Source: an uncultured Collinsella sp. (GTDB lineage: Bacteria; Actinomycetota; Coriobacteriia; Coriobacteriales; Coriobacteriaceae). From it: a stretch of DNA of 17,016 bases. Of this stretch, positions 7,070-15,800 are shown piece by piece (the stretch's first letter is position 1; each line of letters begins with the position of its first letter). Location of the stretch: the NCBI GenBank assembly GCA_900551815.1, contig URXE01000050.1, forward strand, positions 1 through 17,016, read 5' to 3'. A program made the position numbers and the translations under genes. Under the pieces are notes generated by a model that saw only the letters and a program-made list of their open reading frames with translations, did no database searches and was not told the origin of the DNA.

Positions 7070-8104
7070 ATGTCCGAATCCACAAGAAGTCGCACCAACA
7101 ACTCGGAGACTATCGTGCACGAAGAAATAATCAACCTGATCGAATCTCCGGAGCTGCGAGAGCATTTGCTGCATAATCCGCAGCTCCTGAGTGGTGATCA
7201 TTACACGCAAATCATCGGTGGCGCGTCGATAGAAATCAACCGCAAACGGGAGATGCTCAGCAGGCTGGTTGCTGCCGAGCGCAGCTCGTCAGGCGAAACC
7301 TTTGATTGGTACGGACCAGAGATTTTTATCGACTACATCGATGATTGCCTGAACGCGCTAAAGGCCGTCGACGGAAACAGGAAAGTGCTGCTTATTAGCG
7401 AAATTAGCTTTGTCGACGACGAAGTGGGATCCGCCATCACGCATGGCCCCTTCCCCGTAGCATCGTGGCAGGCCGCCCTTACGGCAATGAAGGCATACGC
7501 GGACAAGTGGAGCGAAATGACAGATCTATCGTCCTCATACTGGATGATCGAGCTGTTCAACCTTGCCAACGACCCGAGCTGTTCATATCCATACGAAGGC
7601 TTTCTACAGCCAGACTACACTTACTACGCAAACGTCTCCAGCGAAATCCAGTACATCTGCAGGGAAGAAGAGGGCGAATGTGGTGAGGTGCTCGACTGCA
7701 TTGTGGGTGGAATCTTTGGCCCGTGGTTCAAGGGGGCATATGTCGACCTGCCCACGCCGTACAGAAAGGGCGACACTCTTGAGATCGACTGCCGGCCATG
7801 GGCGCCGGGACCTCGCTATTGCCTGGTGGCGAACTCGAAATTGGACTGTCTGTATCTCGATGACAGCGGGCGAGTGAGCTGCGGTTCCATCCCCTACGGC
7901 AGTTGCTTTGCCGGATGGACACATACGAACCTGATGCTGTCGCCCGTGTTTAGAGCGAAGAAAGTGACGCAACCTTTGCCGGAAGCATGCGCAACCTTAC
8001 AAGCGATCGGGTTGGACCGGATAGATAACTTACTAGAAGCGTGCACCGACAACATAGAGGAAGAGCCTGCTTGGCTGAATATATATCGGCATCGCGCACG
8101 ATGA
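7070..8104 (+). CDS. Uncharacterised single-module protein matching the N-terminal half of the paralogues
   Basis: A 344-residue protein aligning with residues 1 to about 335 of the long paralogues and lacking the C-half. Matching landmarks are IESPELREHL, the KREML helix, GPFPVASW at 126-133, SSYWMIEL, and LPTPYRKGDTLEIDCRPW near 227-244. The LPTPYRKGD version is intermediate between TPWAPGDI of the N-halves and IPTPFHAGDI of the C-halves, which is the best evidence that the two halves share ancestry. It is more diverged from the long proteins than the preceding gene is. The ATG follows the previous stop by 8 bases with AAGG in between. The last 25 or so residues match nothing else here. Function unknown; it could pair with the C-type half-protein to rebuild a split version of the long protein. 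Confidence 0.8.
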   Translation: MSESTRSRTNNSETIVHEEIINLIESPELREHLLHNPQLLSGDHYTQIIGGASIEINRKREMLSRLVAAERSSSGETFDWYGPEIFIDYIDDCLNALKAVDGNRKVLLISEISFVDDEVGSAITHGPFPVASWQAALTAMKAYADKWSEMTDLSSSYWMIELFNLANDPSCSYPYEGFLQPDYTYYANVSSEIQYICREEEGECGEVLDCIVGGIFGPWFKGAYVDLPTPYRKGDTLEIDCRPWAPGPRYCLVANSKLDCLYLDDSGRVSCGSIPYGSCFAGWTHTNLMLSPVFRAKKVTQPLPEACATLQAIGLDRIDNLLEACTDNIEEEPAWLNIYRHRAR

Positions 8105-8215
8105 TGGAGGCCGGCAATCACAACAGTCGTTTCGCGACGTATGGACGAGCCCCAGCAACAGCTACCATATACCTGTAATGAAAATAAAAGATTGAGCTTC
8201 GCGTGGAGGTCGATG

Positions 8216-9463
8216 ATGGGCAGCAGTGAACCGCAAGAAATTCTAATTAGCGTATTGTTCTCAGGCACTTATCTAGATGAGGGAAGCAATATCGGTCACG
8301 AGATCATCAATTTCTTCCCTGACGACGACGGTAATAGGTACCTATACATACCCAGCAGGGGAACCATTCAGAAACCCCACGATTTAAAATCTATGGCCAT
8401 AATTCTCGCACACAAAGTCGACGCAAAAAAAGTTGAGGTTGATGCGCTCGCACGCTCTCTCACGAGTGTGAGCAAAAACGAAGCATCGACAATAACGTTT
8501 AATGGGAAACCACTCTCAACTCTTTTTGGCAACAACACGTACCGAGGCGAAAACGACAAAGAAACCGAACTGAACCTTGCGTGTCGTGTAGATAAGTTTC
8601 TGTTGCCGGTATCGGGAAAACGTATTTTTATTGCAGCTGGAAATGATGACAGCCTCAAAGATAATGAGCGCATTGAAGTATGCGTAGGCGATGTCAATAT
8701 TTTCAACGAGTCTCAGAGAACGTACTATTCGGAAACAAAACGCAAAGAGGCCTACAAGATATTAAGGGGCCTGATTGATGCTGAAGACCTATGGGAAGAG
8801 GCGGATAAAGCATGCTTTAATGCCAAAGAACTACAGGATAACGAAGGGCTTAACGAACATCGAACGCCAACTTTTCTGGAAATCACGAAAAAGCAATACG
8901 ATGAGCTGGTCTATTCGAATTTGTTTGCCTATTACTTTAAATACAGCGATGAAGGCTTTCAGAATTTTGCCAAAGAGGTCTTGGGGCTACCGAATGTAGG
9001 CAGCATCATTTCCCTCGTAAGAGAGTCCGAGAACAATATCGATTTATGGATTGAAACAGAAACGCACATCATAGTCATCGAGAACAAAATTCGCTCCGGA
9101 ATCAACGGAATACAGCGAAACGAAAAAGAAAAAACCAGCCAGCTCGGAAAATACTACAAGTATGCAAAGGCAAAATGCAAAGAGGGCCAAAAACTTGCCC
9201 TATTTTTATTTGCGCCAAATTACAGCAGCATTAAACCTTCTGAGCTAGTCGGCACCGACACAGAAGGCAATAAGTGGGAGTATGCACTCATTACATACAA
9301 AGAGATTTATGACTACTTCGGCCATCATGCCGACTTATATGAAGACGAATGTCATTTTTCCGACTTTTGCCGCGAGTTGGAAAACCATTCCAAATCATCC
9401 TCGGATAGGCGTCGCAAGGTAATGCACAAGAGGTTCGCCCAGATACTCGACGCCAGCAAATAA
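8216..9463 (+). CDS. PD-(D/E)XK nuclease-family protein
   Basis: About 415 residues from the ATG at 8216, 6 bases after GGAGG (8205-8209); ATG 8213 is the alternative. An in-frame ATG at 8141 has no ribosome site. The C-terminal part has the PD-(D/E)XK nuclease core: IDLWIE (D276), then VIENKI (E289, K291), then SQLGKYYKY with Q309. This order and the IENK-plus-Q...Y pattern resemble the PDDEXK_4 group (PF14281). The N-terminal part (SGTYLDEGSNIGHEIINFF) looks like a separate conserved domain that I cannot name. Members are often found in accessory or defence-related loci, but the target is unknown. Base composition differs from the neighbours: four hand-counted 60-base lines gave 40, 42, 43 and 48% GC, against 60-62% in lines of the helicase and 708-aa genes. 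This suggests horizontal transfer. It lies 111 bases after the half-module gene and may be transcribed separately. Confidence 0.8.
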   Translation: MGSSEPQEILISVLFSGTYLDEGSNIGHEIINFFPDDDGNRYLYIPSRGTIQKPHDLKSMAIILAHKVDAKKVEVDALARSLTSVSKNEASTITFNGKPLSTLFGNNTYRGENDKETELNLACRVDKFLLPVSGKRIFIAAGNDDSLKDNERIEVCVGDVNIFNESQRTYYSETKRKEAYKILRGLIDAEDLWEEADKACFNAKELQDNEGLNEHRTPTFLEITKKQYDELVYSNLFAYYFKYSDEGFQNFAKEVLGLPNVGSIISLVRESENNIDLWIETETHIIVIENKIRSGINGIQRNEKEKTSQLGKYYKYAKAKCKEGQKLALFLFAPNYSSIKPSELVGTDTEGNKWEYALITYKEIYDYFGHHADLYEDECHFSDFCRELENHSKSSSDRRRKVMHKRFAQILDASK

Positions 9464-9562
9464 GTCGACTAACCCTTACCACCTTCTTCCAATGGACATA
9501 ACTGCTCATCTTTTTCAGATCAGGCTATTCTGAATCGCTCGTAATTCTGATTTAGTCTCTAA

Positions 9563-9601
9563 TCAAAAGTCCAGCCCGCGGTTCATAGGCGCTGCGGGCT
9601 G
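9563..9601 (-). terminator. Rho-independent terminator of the rtcB operon (minus strand)
   Basis: CAGCCCGC (9572-9579) pairs perfectly with GCGGGCTG (9594-9601), an 8-base-pair GC-rich stem with a 14-base loop. Read on the minus strand the stem is followed by GACTTTTGATT, giving a short U-run. It lies 24 bases after the stop of the DnaB-like gene. On the plus strand no T-run follows, so it would serve the nuclease gene less well. Confidence 0.6.
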
Positions 9602-9624
9602 AGATGTCACTATCGGCTATGACC

Positions 9625-10407
9625 TCAACCGAAGACTCGTGCGCAGAAAGGTTCCGTGCCATCGGTGCTCATGCGGACCAGGGCGCCTGCATTGCAGTGG
9701 GCCTCGGCGAATTCCGCGTCGTCCCCTCGGCCCTCCGCCGCAAAGCAGCCTGCCAGGATGGCGGATGTCGGACTGAGCATGTTGCGTAAGTCGCGCAGGG
9801 CAGCGTTTATCGGGCGGTTGTCATCAAGCATTTCGAGTCCGTCGATTACGACCACGATGTTCTCTAGTACCGCTCTGTTCCACGTTTGGTCGCCGAGCAA
9901 CCAGCTCGTTAAAAGGTCCATGGTCATGTTGTCTTCGACAAAGATGCCCAGGTTGCACTGCTTGAGACGCATCGTTGCGCGAATCGCCTCGACTTGACGC
10001 TCTTCAGAATCCTCCGGCACTTTGGTGCCCATCTCGGCACGAATAAGCCGGGCAATCGCATCCTCTTCACGCTCCCGAATCGGCACGTAAAGCACGGCGC
10101 ACTGCTCACTCAGGCGCAGCACCGCGTGTGCCAGCACGTTCGAAACGTCTTCATGCGCGCCGCCAATCACGCTAAGCTTGCCGAGTCCAATACCACCGCC
10201 CAGGATGTCATCAACAGGCGTACCAGTCTTCAATACCTGCAGAACCTCGAACACCGATGTTTCCATGGCATGATCGAGCCCGGAAGTCAGTCGATTATGG
10301 AAACGGCTTATGTCAAAGCCGTCATCGCCCCGTTCTTCACGAATCCAACCACGCTGGCTCGCATCTGTCGGCGGCATCACGCCCGGGAAGCTCATCATCT
10401 CGCCCAT
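9625..10407 (-). CDS. DnaB/RadA-fold ATPase-like protein with degenerate Walker A
   Basis: About 260 residues from the ATG at 10407; an ATG at 10398 is also plausible. The layout follows the DnaB helicase C-terminal/RecA fold: TGTPVDDILGGGIGLGKLSVIGG (61-83) matches the entry to the P-loop, AVLYVPIREREEDAIARLI the next strand and helix, NIVVVIDGLEML (183-194) the Walker B strand, and the end resembles the DnaB tail. The Walker A itself reads GGAHEDVSN (82-90) in place of GxxxxGKT: the lysine and Thr/Ser are gone. ATP hydrolysis is therefore unlikely, and a structural or regulatory role is inferred. No DnaB N-terminal domain is present. The gene is downstream of rtcB on the same strand and ends at a clear terminator, so the two probably share a transcript. 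The ATG has a poor ribosome site; see the short ORF at 10395-10457. Confidence 0.72.
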   Translation of the reverse strand: MGEMMSFPGVMPPTDASQRGWIREERGDDGFDISRFHNRLTSGLDHAMETSVFEVLQVLKTGTPVDDILGGGIGLGKLSVIGGAHEDVSNVLAHAVLRLSEQCAVLYVPIREREEDAIARLIRAEMGTKVPEDSEERQVEAIRATMRLKQCNLGIFVEDNMTMDLLTSWLLGDQTWNRAVLENIVVVIDGLEMLDDNRPINAALRDLRNMLSPTSAILAGCFAAEGRGDDAEFAEAHCNAGALVRMSTDGTEPFCARVFG

Positions 10408-10457
10408 CTCACAGTTCGGCCAATTCGGTCGTCCCTGGAGCCCATCTTTAGCGTCAT
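10395..10457 (-). CDS. 20-codon ORF between rtcB and the DnaB-like gene: leader ORF or frameshifted true N-terminus
   Basis: An ideal ribosome site (GGAGGG, 10468-10463) 10 bases after the rtcB start-to-stop frame ends precedes an ATG at 10457. This reads 20 codons (MTLKMGSRDDRIGRTVRWAR) and stops at TGA 10397-10395. The stop overlaps the ATG at 10398 of the DnaB-like frame as ATGA, the classic coupling arrangement. Either this is a coupled leader ORF, or one indel separates the real start of the DnaB-like gene from its body. The DnaB-like frame itself is open back to the rtcB stop but holds no upstream start codon. Confidence 0.35.
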   Translation of the reverse strand: MTLKMGSRDDRIGRTVRWAR

Positions 10458-10467
10458 CGCAACCCTC

Positions 10468-11565
10468 CTAACGCCTGCCGCGCTTACCAGTAGCCTTAAA
10501 ATTCCAAATCGGCTTGAGTCGGTGAATAACATCGACCGTCGGGTCCATGAGTCTCAGCACATCATCCGCAGGCTTATACGCTTCGGGCGACTCATCGAGC
10601 GTCGTCTCGCATGCGCTCGGACAGTAGATGCCGGCATCGCGCATCTCGTTAACGAACGACCTGGTATCGAGCGTTTGGAACGCTTTTGTGCGACTCATCG
10701 CACGACCCGTCCCGTGCGGCGCCGAGCAGTTCCAGTCCTCGTTTCCCTTGCCGCGCGCAATAACGGCACCGTCGCGCATATTAAACGGAATCAGCACCAT
10801 CTCTCCCGCATGAGCGCTAATGGCGCCCTTGCGAATCATGCCGCCTTCCGAGATGTAGTTGTGCATGGTGGTAAAGCCGTCTCCGTCGAGTCGAATTCCT
10901 GTACGCTCAACAATCTGCGCGACAATCGCCTTGCGGTTCTGATTCGAGAAGCGTTGGCAGTTATGCATATCGACGAGATACTCGGCAGAAAGATCACCCT
11001 CAAGATACTTAAGCTCGTCGGGGATATCTGCCGTGCACGTCTTCTGCGCCAGCGCCTGATGGTGCTCCGCCGTCTGCTTGCCCATGTTGCGCGAGCCGGT
11101 GTGCACGATCAGATATTGGCACCCATCCTCGTCCTCGTCGAGTTCAATGAAGTGGTTGCCGCCGCCCAGCGTGCCCATGGAGCGCTCAACCTTGCGTTTA
11201 TCCTGCAGCCAATCACGCGACTCCATGTCAAAGTCCGCGAGTACGCAGGCAGGATCGCGATGAAGGCTAAAGCCCGTAGGCACCGCGCGCTTCACATCGC
11301 GATTGAACTGAATGAGGTCGTCGCGCGCGATGGTTTCCGCAAGCGGCACACAGTACATCCCGCATCCGATGTCGACCCCCACCAGGTTGGGAATCACCTT
11401 GTCGCCCAAGTTTGCCGTAAAGCCAATCACGCAGCCCTTGCCCTTATGGGCATCGGGCATGATGCGGATCTTGACGCCTTCAAACGCTGGGCAGCTGGAA
11501 ATCTCCTCGATCTGCTCTTTGGTTGAATCCTCAAGATTCTCGGCAAAGACTTTAATATCTGTCAT
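10468..11565 (-). CDS. rtcB: RtcB RNA ligase (3'-phosphate/5'-hydroxyl, GTP- and Mn-dependent)
   Basis: 365 residues from the ATG at 11565 (MTDIKVFAEN), preceded by CAGGAG with 7 bases spacing; the frame is open further upstream without a better start. RtcB joins RNA ends bearing 2',3'-cyclic or 3'-phosphate to 5'-hydroxyl ends, repairing cleaved tRNA or rRNA. Visible hallmarks: MPDAHKGKG (36-44), VGVDIGCGM (62-70) with metal ligands D65 and C68, GGGNHFIEL (134-142), VHTGSRNMG (154-162), MHNY (H236), and APHGTGR (282-288) holding the histidine that becomes guanylylated (H284). The C-terminus DVIHRLKPIWNFKATG fits the family. At 365 residues it is a short-type RtcB. No archease gene is adjacent; the downstream partner is the DnaB-like protein. 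It is divergent from the WYL regulator gene, which may control it. Confidence 0.95.
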   Translation of the reverse strand: MTDIKVFAENLEDSTKEQIEEISSCPAFEGVKIRIMPDAHKGKGCVIGFTANLGDKVIPNLVGVDIGCGMYCVPLAETIARDDLIQFNRDVKRAVPTGFSLHRDPACVLADFDMESRDWLQDKRKVERSMGTLGGGNHFIELDEDEDGCQYLIVHTGSRNMGKQTAEHHQALAQKTCTADIPDELKYLEGDLSAEYLVDMHNCQRFSNQNRKAIVAQIVERTGIRLDGDGFTTMHNYISEGGMIRKGAISAHAGEMVLIPFNMRDGAVIARGKGNEDWNCSAPHGTGRAMSRTKAFQTLDTRSFVNEMRDAGIYCPSACETTLDESPEAYKPADDVLRLMDPTVDVIHRLKPIWNFKATGKRGRR

Positions 11566-11586
11566 CGCATTTCTCCTGTTCTGATC

Positions 11587-11615
11587 CTTGTAAACCGGAA
11601 CCGTCCCCAAGCCAA
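11587..11615 (-). promoter_or_regulatory. Possible sigma-70-type promoter of rtcB
   Basis: On the minus strand TTGGCT (11615-11610) and TACAAG (11592-11587) are separated by 17 bases. Transcription would start near 11580, leaving a leader of roughly 15 bases that contains the ribosome site. Found by eye. Confidence 0.4.
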
Positions 11616-11717
11616 CAGAGTGCATGTCACACCGGCCAGCCAAACCGCCGATCTTCGTTTAACCACCTTTCGCCCTATTCGGGCTCTTATTGCTGCGAAT
11701 ACTACGGTCGCGCGGGC

Positions 11718-11723
11718 TACAAT
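11718..11723 (+). promoter_or_regulatory. Possible -10 element for the WYL-helicase operon
   Basis: TACAAT lies 64 bases before the GTG start of the WYL gene. A TTGCTG (11690-11695) upstream is 22 bases away, too far for a standard -35, so this may be a weak or activator-dependent promoter. The intergenic region 11566-11787 holds otherwise only the rtcB promoter candidate. Confidence 0.28.
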
Positions 11724-11787
11724 GAGTCCCAATAACGGGTCTTGTTTTAAATCTCCGATTGGTACGATGCCGGCGAAAGGAGACAAC

Positions 11788-12798
11788 GTGGCGAACAGAC
11801 CAAATCAAAAGCTCAGGCTTCTGTTCCTGCTTAAAACCTTGATGGAAAAGACCGACAGCACGCACGGGCTCACGACGCAGCAGATCATCGAGGAGCTTGC
11901 CTATCACGACCTTGAGGCCGAACGAAAGGCTATCTATCGCGATCTGCAAACGCTTCGCGACTTTGGGCTCGATGTTGACCAGCGTGGCGGCAAGGAATGG
12001 GCGCTGGTCTCACGCCCGCTCGACCTGCAAGAGCTCATCATGCTTGTTGACGCCGTGCAGAGTTCGCCGTTTTTGACCGATGAGTTGACTGACCACCTCA
12101 TCGGCAAGCTGCAGAGCCTCGCCAGCCTGGGCGAACGCGAGTTGATGCACAAGCGCGTCGACGTGCCTTCGCGCGTGAAAATGCAAAACTCCGATGCTCT
12201 GTACAATATCGACCTTATCCAGCAAGCCATGCGCGAAAAGTGCAAGATCCGCTTCCGCTACTTCCACTACAACGCCACCAAGCAAAAGGCCTTCAACCAT
12301 GACGGAAAGACCTACGAGCTCACACCCGTGCGCCTTATCTACTCCGACGAACTCTATTACATGATTGGGTTTAGAGATAAATGGGCAAACGCCGGCTCGG
12401 GCCATCAGCCGTTCACGCCTTATCGCGTCGATCGCATGCTCGACGTTGCGGTGTCCGAAGAGTCCGCGACCAAAGATCCGCGTATCGCGGGCTATGTGCT
12501 CGAAGATCACGTCTCTCCATCATTCGGCGTATTTGCAGCCAACAAAACCACCGTGGTGCTGGAACTCGACGACCGTGCTATGAACCCGCTCATCGACAAG
12601 TTCGGACTGGACGCCGTTGTGTTTGAGAACCAGGATGGGCGCCTGTTAGCAACTGTCAAAGCCCCGCTGTCGCCGCAGTTCTTTGGCTGGCTGCTACAAC
12701 TCAGCACCTTCATTAAGATCGTTCAGCCCCAAAGCGTCATCGATACGTATCTCAAATATCTCGACGACACTCGGGCACTTTACCAGGAAGACAGGTAA
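11788..12798 (+). CDS. WYL-domain transcriptional regulator (YafY-like)
   Basis: 336 residues from GTG 11788, chosen because AAAGGAG ends 5 bases before it; ATG 11767 in the same frame has no ribosome site. Residues 8-62 form a winged helix-turn-helix (LTTQQIIEEL ... AERKAIYRDLQTLRDFG), typical of the DeoR/HTH_11-type N-terminus of this family. Residues 140-225 are the WYL domain, with the signature read here as YYMIGFRD near 190-197 and PYRVDRM at 211-217, whose arginines usually bind nucleic acid or nucleotide ligands. Residues 250-325 fit the WCX C-terminal extension. WYL regulators commonly govern DNA-damage or phage-defence genes. Its stop is 6 bases from the helicase start, so the two are probably one operon. 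Divergent rtcB is a second likely target (inference). Confidence 0.9.
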   Translation: MANRPNQKLRLLFLLKTLMEKTDSTHGLTTQQIIEELAYHDLEAERKAIYRDLQTLRDFGLDVDQRGGKEWALVSRPLDLQELIMLVDAVQSSPFLTDELTDHLIGKLQSLASLGERELMHKRVDVPSRVKMQNSDALYNIDLIQQAMREKCKIRFRYFHYNATKQKAFNHDGKTYELTPVRLIYSDELYYMIGFRDKWANAGSGHQPFTPYRVDRMLDVAVSEESATKDPRIAGYVLEDHVSPSFGVFAANKTTVVLELDDRAMNPLIDKFGLDAVVFENQDGRLLATVKAPLSPQFFGWLLQLSTFIKIVQPQSVIDTYLKYLDDTRALYQEDR

Positions 12799-12804
12799 TA
12801 TATC

Positions 12805-15800
12805 ATGGCTACGACCTCTAAATTCGATGAATCGTTTAAGAACCTGAACCCCGAACAGCGCGAGGCCGTCGAATGCCTAGATGGTCCGCTGCTCGTCATT
12901 GCCGGTCCCGGCACCGGCAAGACGCAGCTACTGAGCCTGCGCGCGGCGAACATCCTGGCCAACCGCGATGCCGCCCCGCGCAACATCCTCTGCCTTACCT
13001 ATACCGAGGCGGGCGCGGAAGCCATGCGCAAACGCTTGATCGAGCTCATTGGGCGCGACGCCTACGGCATCGAAGTCAGTACGTTCCACGGATTTGCAAG
13101 CAGCATCAGGTCGCGCTATCCCGAGTACTTCACACGCCCCGCGACCGACACGCTTGTTACCAGCCTGCACCAGCAGGAGATTTTTGACCGCCTGCTCAAA
13201 TCGCTTCCCTTTGGGTCGCCCCTGGGCGGAGGGTCGCCCGATATGCCCGCGCAAAACATCGGCAAGATGATTGGCTTTGTCTCCAAAATCAAACGCAGTG
13301 GCCTGGACTACGACGCGCTGGGCGCCATCGCGCAGCAGAATATCGACGCCGCTGCCTGGCTCACCGAGCATTCCGAGCTGCTTACGCTCGCCTGCGAAAG
13401 GGCAAGCGCTGCGTTGGCAGAACGCTTTGAGGAGGAGGTCGAGCGTGCCTGCAGCATGGCGCCCACATCGCTCACCCGCCCGATCGACTGTCCCGCCGGT
13501 ACGTACGTGCCGTACATTCTTGAGTTGCGCGACACCGTTCGCCGCACCGAACTTATTGACGAGAAGGGAAAATCGTCGGGATACACCAAGGTGCGCGATG
13601 CCTTCTTTGGAGGCAGCAACTCTCAGGGACGCACCTTTAAGATTGCGGAGCAGAGCGAGCGACTTAAGACCGCTTGCGACGTCGCGCGTAGCTACCAGAG
13701 CGAGCTTGACCAGCACCATCTCTACGATTACGACGATATGATCGGCGACTTTGTTAACGCCGTCGAACACAACGATGCGCTACGTCAAGTGCTCCAAGAC
13801 ACCTATACCTATATCCAAGTTGACGAATTCCAAGACACCAACGGTGCCCAGATGCGCATCATCGAGCTGCTCTGCGATGGCGTTGATGCGCCCAATATCA
13901 TGGCAGTTGGCGATGATGATCAGGCCATCATGCGTTTTCAGGGCGCCACGATCGAATGTGCCAACCAGTTTGCGGCCGAGTTCTCGCCCCGGAGCATCGT
14001 GCTCAAGACCAACTATCGCTCCACGCCCGCCATCGTTGAGCTTGGTCAAGCTATCGCGCGGCAAATTGAATATCGCCTCGACGCCAGCTCGAATAAGTCA
14101 ATCGAAGCCTCCAAGCCTCAGGGTGATCAGGTCGACTTTAGTGAGAACGTCTTCGGCGGCAAAGCCGAGGAATACGCCGCTGTCGCTGCGAGCATTAAGC
14201 AGCGGCTTGTTGATCACTATCTCGATAAATGCGAAGATCCCAACGAAGGAATTGCGGTCATCTCCGCCAAGCATGCCGCCTTGCGCTCGCTTATCCCCTT
14301 CCTCGTTAAGAAAAAAGTGCCGTTCTCCTATCGCGAGCGGCAGAATCTCTTTGCTTCCGAGCGTATGCAGACGATGCTGGCACTGTTGCGCTGCGTTACC
14401 GCGCTTGCTCGCGGGCAGGAGGAGCTCGCCTGTAGCTATCTTCCGCAGATTGTCTGTGCCGCCGAGCTGGGCGGCGACCATCCGTCGTCCTTGACGTTTG
14501 CGCTCAGCGCCAAGCGCGAGCATCGCGGCGACTGGATGGCCGCCATGTGCGAGAGTAATAGCGTCCGCGTCAAAGAGCTGTACGACGACCTTATGCAGTG
14601 GGCGGCCGAGGCCGGCGCCTCCCCGGTCAGAGCGTTGCTCTTTAAGATTGCCAAACGCAGCCTTGACTATTATCAGGATCATAAAAAACAGGATCCGCTG
14701 GGCGCCGCCGAATTCAATGCCGGCATCCGCGCCCTACTCGCCTTTGCCGAGGGTGAAATGGGCGACGCGCGCCGCATGGGACGTACGATTCGCCTGCCCG
14801 ATATTGTCGACAAACTCGACGCCGCTCAAAAGTTTGGCGTGAGCATCGACGCATCGATCGATCTTGGCACACCGGGGGCCGTTCGCCTTACTAGCGCTCA
14901 CAGTTCGAAAGGTCTGCAGTTCGAATGCGTCTACCTGCTCGACGCCGACGACTCCACCTGGCATAAAGGTGCTGGCGGCATGAGCTTGTACCCGTCCAAC
15001 CTGCTTATTCGCGACGAAAAGGATGACGACGATGCGCGCCGTCTGCTGTTTGTAGCCATCACACGCGCTAAGCGACACCTCGAGCTGTACCGCGCCGGCG
15101 GATCGGCGCTGCAGGAGCTCACGGGGCTTATCGACTCTTGCGAGGTTTCTGCCGAAGCGGACCAGCTCAGTGCCGCCATCGAAACCGAATGGCGCGACAA
15201 CTACGTGTTTGATACGCCCGAGCTCCGTGCGCTTTTGGAGCCTCACACCGACGTAAAACACCTCTCTGCCACGGCACTCAACAACTTTGTGACCTACGAG
15301 CCTGGGTGTGCAAATAGCCAGCACTTCCCCGAGAAGCAGATTGTGCGCCTACCCACGGCGCCCACGATTCAATCCGAATTCGGCACTATCGTTCACGCGA
15401 TGTTCGAAGAAATCGTTAATCGGATGGCAGCCGATAGCGAGGCGGCGATTGAGACAATTGAGGCCGAGTATCGCCAGCAGATTTCGTGGCTCGATTTTGC
15501 CCCCGAGGACGTCCATCGCTATTCGGACCGCTTCGAACGCATTTGTCGCGCGTTTGTCCCTTGGCTTGTCGAGCACGTACGCGGCTACCGTTGCATCACG
15601 GAAGCGAACATGCAGTGTCTAACTGCCGGTGGAACTCCACTCTTTGGTTTTCTTGACCTGCTCCTCGTTGACGATGCAGCTAAAACGGTGCAGATCGTCG
15701 ACTACAAGACTGGCTTTGGCAAAGAAGTCCCTGCGGGCTACCACCGTCAGCTCAAGTTTTACAAACTGCTGGTCGAAGCGTCACCCGAGTTTTATGGCTA

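Noticed and set aside
8141..8215. Longer N-terminus for the PD-(D/E)XK gene from ATG 8141
   Set aside because: No ribosome site precedes it, while GGAGG precedes ATG 8213/8216 at suitable distance, and the added residues look non-conserved.
1562..9463. The module cluster plus nuclease as a proven toxin-immunity or anti-phage system
   Set aside because: No effector delivery domain, immunity signature or known defence gene supports it; only clustering and base composition suggest an accessory role.
9514..9534. TTCAGA...TCTGAA hairpin as terminator of the nuclease gene
   Set aside because: A 6-base AT-rich stem with no following T-run is too weak to call.
9994..11526. 510-codon plus-strand ORF opposite rtcB and the DnaB-like gene
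   Set aside because: It is antisense to rtcB, whose motifs are unambiguous. The translation is low-complexity with many Arg, His and Ala and no recognisable domain.
12928..13770. 280-codon minus-strand ORF inside the helicase gene
   Set aside because: It lies opposite conserved helicase motifs and reads as a GC-skew shadow without any domain.
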